A stretch of DNA of 36,769 bases from contig CAKUKP010000020.1 in the NCBI GenBank assembly GCA_934663625.1, positions 1 through 36,769 of the forward strand, given 5' to 3'. This document shows, piece by piece, positions 31,780-36,769 of the stretch; position 1 is the stretch's first letter, and each line of letters begins with the position of its first letter. A model generated the notes under the pieces. That model had not been told where the DNA came from, searched no databases, and was given only the letters and a program-made list of their open reading frames with translations. This DNA comes from an uncultured Clostridia bacterium. Its GTDB lineage: Bacteria > Bacillota > Clostridia > Christensenellales > Aristaeellaceae. A program made the translations under genes and the position numbers.

Positions 31780-34149
31780 ATGTCCGTTCGGCAATTTGAG
31801 CCGCTGACGCGGTTTCTGCGCACGCGCCCGCTGATGCTTTGTGCTTGCCTGTTCCTGATCGGCTGCATCATGGGACGGATTCTGAATCTGAACGTCTATC
31901 TGTTATCGGGCGGCTGCATCTGCCTGATTGCGGCCGGACTGTTTCTTGCGCGCAGAAATCGCAGGTGGATGGCGCTGATCATCGCAATCGCCATGCTGCC
32001 GCTGGGCGCGCTGCGCTTTACGCTGGCATGGCGCGCCGCCGATCCGCTGCCGGAGCAGAAAAATGCGCACATCACCGGCGATATCGTGGATTTGTTCGAT
32101 TACGATATCGAGAAAACCCGCCGCGTATGCGCCGTGAACCATCTTACAATCGACGGCATACCGGTGAGCGGCACGCTTCGGCTCTACATTCGCGGCGAAT
32201 TTGACGATCTGAAGGAGATGCATATCGCCCAGCGCGTCGAATGCACGGGCAACATCTATACGCCGGATTGCGCTTCCAATCCATTCGAATTCGATTTCGC
32301 CGATTACCTGCGCGTGCAGGGGCTGAACGGCTATGCGTCCGTCAAGGTGGAAAACGCGGCGTTTTTCGATCGCGCGGTACAATTTTCGGATGTGCCCGCA
32401 GTGCTGCGCGGAAAAATCGCGGCGCGCATTGATCGCCTGTTCCCCGAAAACGGCGGCATCATCAAGGCGTTTCTGATCGGCGATCGATCCGATCTTGCCG
32501 ACGATCTGCGCGCGGCGTACAATCGATCCGGCATTGCGCACCTGCTGGCGATTTCCGGAATGCACATCAGCATTCTGGCGGGCTTTTGCATGTTGCTGCT
32601 GCGCAGGTTTTTAAAACGCGGTTGGGCGTTCGGCATAACGATGGCGCTGCTGCTGGCATATGGATTTTTAATCGGCTTTTCCGCATCGCTCCTGCGCGCG
32701 TTCATCATGTTCGGTCTGTACAATGCCGCGCCGCTGCTGGGCAGGCAATCTGATCCGCCGACGAATATCGCGGCGGCGCTGATCGTAAATCTCGCACTGC
32801 GCCCGATCGATATTCTGAATGTTTCCTTTATTCTGTCCTACGCCGCCTCGGCGGGCATCATCTTTCTTTCCGATCCGCTATGGGCGCTTCTGCATCTGGA
32901 ACGCTTCCGCAATCTGAAGCCCGAAAACGGCGTGCGCGGCTTTTTGAAAACGCGCCTGCCGCGGAGCATCGCGCAATCGCTGATCCTTACCCTTTCGGCG
33001 CAGATCGCATCGCTTCCGGCGGTCATCCGCTTCTTCGGTGCGCAGCCGGTTTGGGGACTGGTTACGAACCTGATCGCCGTGCCCATCGCCATGATTGGCT
33101 ACATCGCCGCGCTAATCGCGGTAATTCTGGGGTTTGCGCCGCTTCCATGGATTGCGGATCGATTGTACGATGTGCTGAACCTCATCGTGCGCCTATGTTC
33201 CGATCTGCCGCTTTCGATGCTTCGAATCGCGCGGTTTCCGTGGTGGCTGATCGTGATCTACGCGCTTGCGCTCCTGCTGTCCACAACGATCATGCGCACG
33301 CCCCGCCGCATCGCAAGGTATCTGCCGCTGCTGATCCTGCCGGCGATTCTGATATCGAACCTCTGCGCGTATTCCACTTCGCGCGGGTGCAGCATCGTAT
33401 TTCTGGATGCGGGCGAAGCGGACAGCGCAGTGATCTGCGCGGAACACAAAATCTATCTGGTGGATGCGGGCGATCGCTATTCGCCCATCGCCGATTACGT
33501 AAGCGGCATGAACTACGAAATCGAAGGCGTATTTCTATCGCATCCGCACGCAGATCATGTGTGCGGCATGGCGGATCTTCTGGAGGTTTGCCGCCCGAAA
33601 TGCATCTATGTTCCCGTCAGCTGGGATCATTACCCGCCCGCCGACAGCGTGCGCGGCTGCATCGACCGGATTCAGGAATTGAATATTCCGATCAAAACGC
33701 TGTCCGCAGGCGATGCGATTCAGCTTTCTGAAAATGTTTCCATGAAAGTTCTGCATCCAACGGCAGGAATTTTCGCCGATTCGGCGAATGATGATTCTAT
33801 GGTACTGCAAATGGAATACGGCGATTGCCGCGCGCTGTTCTGTGCGGACGTGCCGGCGGAATCCGCGCCGGAATCCATCGGTGATATCGATATTCTAAAA
33901 ACGGCGCACCATGGCAGCCGCGATTCGATGAATGCGGAGCTGATTCAGAAAACGAGCCCATCCGTCGCCATCGTTTCCGCGGATCACGCGAGCAATCCAA
34001 AGCACCCCGACGCGCAGACGATCGCCTATTTGCAGGGTTCCGGCGCGGCGGTATACCGCACGGACGAATGCGGCGCGATTACCTGCACGCTGAATACGGA
34101 TGGTTCGGTGCAGGTGCAGACTTACTTATATCCGGAGGTTTCCGAATGA
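31780..34149 (+). CDS. comEC: ComEC/Rec2-type DNA uptake channel
   Basis: 789 aa. The N-terminal region has two or three membrane helices (CACLFLIGCIMGRIL and following) and an OB-like outer domain (SGTLRLYIRGEFDDL). The competence core is marked by GIIKAFLIGDRSDL, YNRSGIAHLLAISGMHISIL and ASLLRAFIMFGLY, then further helices. The C-terminal metallo-beta-lactamase-like domain begins CSIVFLDAGEADSAVI and holds LSHPHADHVCGM and LKTAHHGSRDS, probable nuclease ligands. ComEC carries single-stranded DNA across the membrane in transformation. No ribosome binding site precedes the ATG; it starts 2 bases after the previous stop and is probably coupled. holA overlaps its stop, as in many Bacillota. Confidence 0.95.
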   Translation: MSVRQFEPLTRFLRTRPLMLCACLFLIGCIMGRILNLNVYLLSGGCICLIAAGLFLARRNRRWMALIIAIAMLPLGALRFTLAWRAADPLPEQKNAHITGDIVDLFDYDIEKTRRVCAVNHLTIDGIPVSGTLRLYIRGEFDDLKEMHIAQRVECTGNIYTPDCASNPFEFDFADYLRVQGLNGYASVKVENAAFFDRAVQFSDVPAVLRGKIAARIDRLFPENGGIIKAFLIGDRSDLADDLRAAYNRSGIAHLLAISGMHISILAGFCMLLLRRFLKRGWAFGITMALLLAYGFLIGFSASLLRAFIMFGLYNAAPLLGRQSDPPTNIAAALIVNLALRPIDILNVSFILSYAASAGIIFLSDPLWALLHLERFRNLKPENGVRGFLKTRLPRSIAQSLILTLSAQIASLPAVIRFFGAQPVWGLVTNLIAVPIAMIGYIAALIAVILGFAPLPWIADRLYDVLNLIVRLCSDLPLSMLRIARFPWWLIVIYALALLLSTTIMRTPRRIARYLPLLILPAILISNLCAYSTSRGCSIVFLDAGEADSAVICAEHKIYLVDAGDRYSPIADYVSGMNYEIEGVFLSHPHADHVCGMADLLEVCRPKCIYVPVSWDHYPPADSVRGCIDRIQELNIPIKTLSAGDAIQLSENVSMKVLHPTAGIFADSANDDSMVLQMEYGDCRALFCADVPAESAPESIGDIDILKTAHHGSRDSMNAELIQKTSPSVAIVSADHASNPKHPDAQTIAYLQGSGAAVYRTDECGAITCTLNTDGSVQVQTYLYPEVSE

Positions 34150-35177
34150 ACTGGGAGGACTTCTTTGAAAACACGCGGGCGCAGCGCTTTCAGAGCCTGT
34201 ATCTGTTCACCGGCCCCGAAGCGTGGACGAAGCGCGAAGCGCTGGAGCTTCTGCGCGCACAGCTTCTGCCCGCGGGACTGGAACAGCTGAACGAAACGAT
34301 TCTGGACGGCGCGACCGCGCAGAAGATCATCGACAGCGCCGAAACGCTTCCCGTGATGTGCGATCGCAGGCTGGTGACCGTGCGCGACTGGGCGCCGCTG
34401 ATTTCCGGCAAGGGTGGCGATGAAAACGCGGATTTGAAGCGCATGATCGAATGGATGCAGGATGCGCCGGACAGCTGCACAATCGTATTCTACGTAAGCG
34501 AGGACGCGCAGCTGAAAACGAACAAGCAGATGAGCCAATTTCGTGCCGCGGTGGAATGCATCGATTTTTCCTATTTATCCAACGCGGCGCTGCTGAAATG
34601 GTGCAGCGCGCAGCTCAAGCCGCTGCAAAAGCGCATATCGGCGGTCGCGGTCAATGAAATGGTAATGATGGCGGGCAGCGAACTGACCCGCATTCACGCG
34701 GAGCTGGGCAAGCTTTCCGCCTACATCGGCGATCGAACGGAAATTGAAATCGACGATGTGCGCGCGATCGTCACCCCGTCCATCGAATACAAGGTGTTTC
34801 TGATTCTGGAAACGCTGCTGAACGGCGATATCGTGCAGGCGACGACGGCGACCAATTCCGCCCTGCAGGGATCGAACCCCACCAGTCTGATTTCGCTTCT
34901 TTCCTCGCAATTGCGCAGATATCTGTACATCAAATACGTGCAGGACGGCAAGCGCACCGATGCGGAAGCCGTGCAGGATCTGAAGCTGAATCCGGCGAAA
35001 TCCAAATACATGATTCGCCAGACGAAACAGCTGGTACGGCGCGTAAGCGCGGATAGGCTCAAAGCGTGCTACGCGGATTGCATCGAAGCGGATTACGCCG
35101 TAAAGAGCGGCCTTCTGCGCGATCGCGCGGCGCTGGACGCATTGATGTTAAAAATCGCGCAGCGTGCAACCAATTGA
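34146..35177 (+). CDS. holA: DNA polymerase III delta subunit
   Basis: 343 aa, ATG at 34146 overlapping the comEC stop (ATGA), with GGAGG seven bases upstream. It is the clamp-loader subunit that opens the beta clamp. Family features: SLYLFTGPEAWTKREALELL at 17-36, RRLVTVRDWAPL, TIVFYVSE near 125, LTRIHAELGKLSAYIGDRTE, VFLILETLLNGD, and the C-terminal LLSSQLRRYLYIKYV...LRDRAALDALMLKI. The pair comEC-holA is a classical order in Bacillota. Confidence 0.95.
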   Translation: MNWEDFFENTRAQRFQSLYLFTGPEAWTKREALELLRAQLLPAGLEQLNETILDGATAQKIIDSAETLPVMCDRRLVTVRDWAPLISGKGGDENADLKRMIEWMQDAPDSCTIVFYVSEDAQLKTNKQMSQFRAAVECIDFSYLSNAALLKWCSAQLKPLQKRISAVAVNEMVMMAGSELTRIHAELGKLSAYIGDRTEIEIDDVRAIVTPSIEYKVFLILETLLNGDIVQATTATNSALQGSNPTSLISLLSSQLRRYLYIKYVQDGKRTDAEAVQDLKLNPAKSKYMIRQTKQLVRRVSADRLKACYADCIEADYAVKSGLLRDRAALDALMLKIAQRATN

Positions 35178-35212
35178 GTCTTTTTTACGTCCAAGAACCG
35201 GAGGCGATAGAT

Positions 35213-35719
35213 ATGTTCCAAAATAAAATGAAAAGGCTGACCGCCATCGCAGTTGCGATGCTGTTGCTTTGCATGTGTACCATAGCCAATGCGGATGTGC
35301 CGCCGCTTTCCGATCGTCTGTTTGATTGTGCGAAGGGCGCAATCGGCGCGCTGGCCGCCGGACAATATGACCGGCTGGTGACTTCGATGCCGTTTTCGGA
35401 TATTTCTCCCAGCGCGGATGAATGGCAGAGCTTTGCGCAGGGCGCATTTTCATCGCTGTCCGGTTCCGATCCGCAGACCTATTATGCCGTCGCCTATCGC
35501 ATCGGCAGTTTCTGGAAAATCGCCGTGCCCGTATCCGAACCGAGCAATGACGGCGTAGAAGCGCTGGTGCTGGTTTCCGAGGACGGCAGCACGATCAGCG
35601 GCTACGCACGCTCCACCTGGGGTTCGATTCGCAGCGAATACGAATCATCCGATTATGTGAAGTGGAACCACGAATACGTATCCTCCACCTCCGCCGTAAT
35701 CGAGGCGGACGTGGACTGA
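35213..35719 (+). CDS. Secreted protein of unknown function, 168 aa
   Basis: ATG at 35213 with GGAGG eight bases upstream. Signal peptide KRLTAIAVAMLLLCMCTIANA; the mature part is acidic and rich in Ser, with SDISPSADEWQSFAQGAFSS and YYAVAYRIGSFWKIAVPVSE. No family recognised, no lipobox at the cleavage point. It sits 35 bases after holA and 29 before the aldolase-family gene, so it may belong to the same transcript. Confidence 0.82.
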   Translation: MFQNKMKRLTAIAVAMLLLCMCTIANADVPPLSDRLFDCAKGAIGALAAGQYDRLVTSMPFSDISPSADEWQSFAQGAFSSLSGSDPQTYYAVAYRIGSFWKIAVPVSEPSNDGVEALVLVSEDGSTISGYARSTWGSIRSEYESSDYVKWNHEYVSSTSAVIEADVD

Positions 35720-35748
35720 AATACGCCAAATCAGAAAGGGGTCTTTAG

Positions 35749-36769
35749 ATGAGGTTTGAATATCAGCATCCCGCAGATCAGCTTGTCATGATCATGCAGC
35801 GCATCTATGAACGCGGCATGACCACCACATCCGGCGGCAATCTTTCCATTATGGACGATGCCGGAAACCTGTGGATCACCCCCGCCGCCATCGATAAAGG
35901 CACGCTCACGCGCAACGATATCATCTGCGTAAAGCACGATGGCACCGTGATCGGCCCGCACAAGCCGTCCAGCGAGCTGCCCTTCCACCAGAGCATTTAC
36001 CGCCGCCGTCCGGACATCCATGCGGTGCTGCACGCGCATCCGCCGGCGCTCGTGGCGTTTTCGGTTGCGCGCAGAAAGCCCCTTCTGAAGCTTCTGCCCG
36101 TGGTGCCCACCACCTGCCCCAACGTTGAATTCGCCGATTATGCGGTTCCCGGCAGCGATACGCTGGGTGAAAACATCGCCCGCCGCTTCGAAGAGGGCAC
36201 GAACATCGTATTGCTGGAAAACCACGGCGTTTGCATCGGCGCAGAGGATATGTTCCAGGCGTTTATGATGTTTGAAACGCTGGAATACACCGCGAATCTG
36301 GAACTGACCGCCTGCAAAATCGGCACGCCGCACGAAATCAGCGCGCAGGAGCTGGCGATCACCCGCACGAATCATCACACGCACATGGATGATTTCATCC
36401 CGCGCATCATTACCGCCGAAGAGCGCGCCGCGCGCCGCGATATGATCACGCTGATTCGCCGTTCCTACAACCACGGCCTGTTCTCCGCCACCCACGGCAC
36501 GTATTCCGTGCGGCTTTCCGATGGTTCGTTCCTGATTACGCCGTTCGGGCGCGATCGCGCGTACCTGAGCGAGGAAGACCTCGTGCGCGTCAAGGCGGGC
36601 ATGAAGGAACAGGGCAAGATTCCCTCCCGCGCAGTCGCCTACCATCAGGCGATCTACGATAACAACCCCGAAATCAACGCGGTGTTGCTGGCGCATCCGC
36701 TGCACGTGATGGCGTTCGCCGTGACCGACGCGGCGTTCGACCCGCGCACGATTCCGGAAAGCTATATTC
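35749..36769 (+). CDS. Class II aldolase/adducin-family protein with two aldolase domains, C-terminus outside window
   Basis: At least 340 aa; ATG at 35749 after AGAAAGGGG. Domain 1 (about 1-205): ERGMTTTSGGNLSIMDDAG, TPAAIDKGTLTRNDI, SSELPFHQSIYRRRPDIHAV, the zinc ligands HAHP and, later, LLENHGVCIGA. Domain 2 begins at about 225: RSYNHGLFSATHGTYSVRLSDG, LITPFGRDRAYLSEEDL and VLLAHPLHVMAFAV, where the metal-binding HAHP has become AHPLH. So the second copy may be degenerate. Members include fuculose-phosphate aldolase, ribulose-phosphate epimerase and dehydratases; the substrate is not predictable. The frame continues past the right edge. Confidence 0.92.
   Translation, partial: MRFEYQHPADQLVMIMQRIYERGMTTTSGGNLSIMDDAGNLWITPAAIDKGTLTRNDIICVKHDGTVIGPHKPSSELPFHQSIYRRRPDIHAVLHAHPPALVAFSVARRKPLLKLLPVVPTTCPNVEFADYAVPGSDTLGENIARRFEEGTNIVLLENHGVCIGAEDMFQAFMMFETLEYTANLELTACKIGTPHEISAQELAITRTNHHTHMDDFIPRIITAEERAARRDMITLIRRSYNHGLFSATHGTYSVRLSDGSFLITPFGRDRAYLSEEDLVRVKAGMKEQGKIPSRAVAYHQAIYDNNPEINAVLLAHPLHVMAFAVTDAAFDPRTIPESYI

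Overview
This window looks like chromosomal DNA from a Gram-positive, probably endospore-related anaerobe of the Bacillota, class Clostridia. The evidence is a PurR of the Gram-positive type, a valine T-box leader, the dnaG-rpoD-trmK-nif3 order, a comEC-holA pair, GerMN and SpoIIQ-like proteins, strong AGGAGG ribosome binding sites and TTG/GTG starts. Most genes are GC-rich; the stretch from about 1.9 to 4.15 kb is clearly AT-richer. Species cannot be named from the sequence alone. No rRNA, tRNA, CRISPR array, transposase or phage gene was seen.

Layout. 1-1.9 kb (minus): the start of a family 5 (peptide/nickel type) substrate-binding protein, then a CbiC/CobH-fold protein that seems to lack the catalytic histidine. 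1.9-4.15 kb: an AT-rich patch with a secreted peptidoglycan-binding protein. 4.1-4.8 kb: a Phd/YefM-ParE/RelE toxin-antitoxin pair with its own palindromic operator. 4.8-6.7 kb: two divergent secreted proteins. 6.8-9.0 kb (minus): purR followed by a coupled helix-turn-helix protein. 9.2-11.5 kb (plus): murC and a lipoprotein. 11.6-17.0 kb (minus): the macromolecular-synthesis cluster dnaG-rpoD-trmK-nif3-like-zinc ribbon protein, ending in rnpB. 17.3-18.3 kb (plus): a short aspartate kinase. 18.5-25.3 kb (minus): a D,D-carboxypeptidase, a SpoIIQ-like M23 protein, a 99-aa conserved protein, a T-box controlling a 74-aa membrane protein plus valS, and a four-helix membrane protein. 25.5-29.3 kb (plus): response regulator, histidine kinase and GerMN lipoprotein, an arrangement like actinobacterial mtrA-mtrB-lpqB. 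29.2-30.9 kb (minus): an asparagine synthetase homologue whose glutaminase domain has lost its nucleophile. 31.0-36.8 kb (plus): metallo-beta-lactamase protein, comEC, holA, a secreted protein and a tandem class II aldolase-family protein cut by the window end.

Functionally the window mixes housekeeping (replication priming, primary sigma factor, tRNA charging and modification, RNase P, cell-wall synthesis) with envelope proteins of unknown role. The items most worth follow-up are the two family members with lost catalytic residues (CbiC-like and asparagine synthetase-like), the kinase/regulator/GerMN operon, the T-box operon with an extra membrane protein, and the HTH protein coupled to purR.
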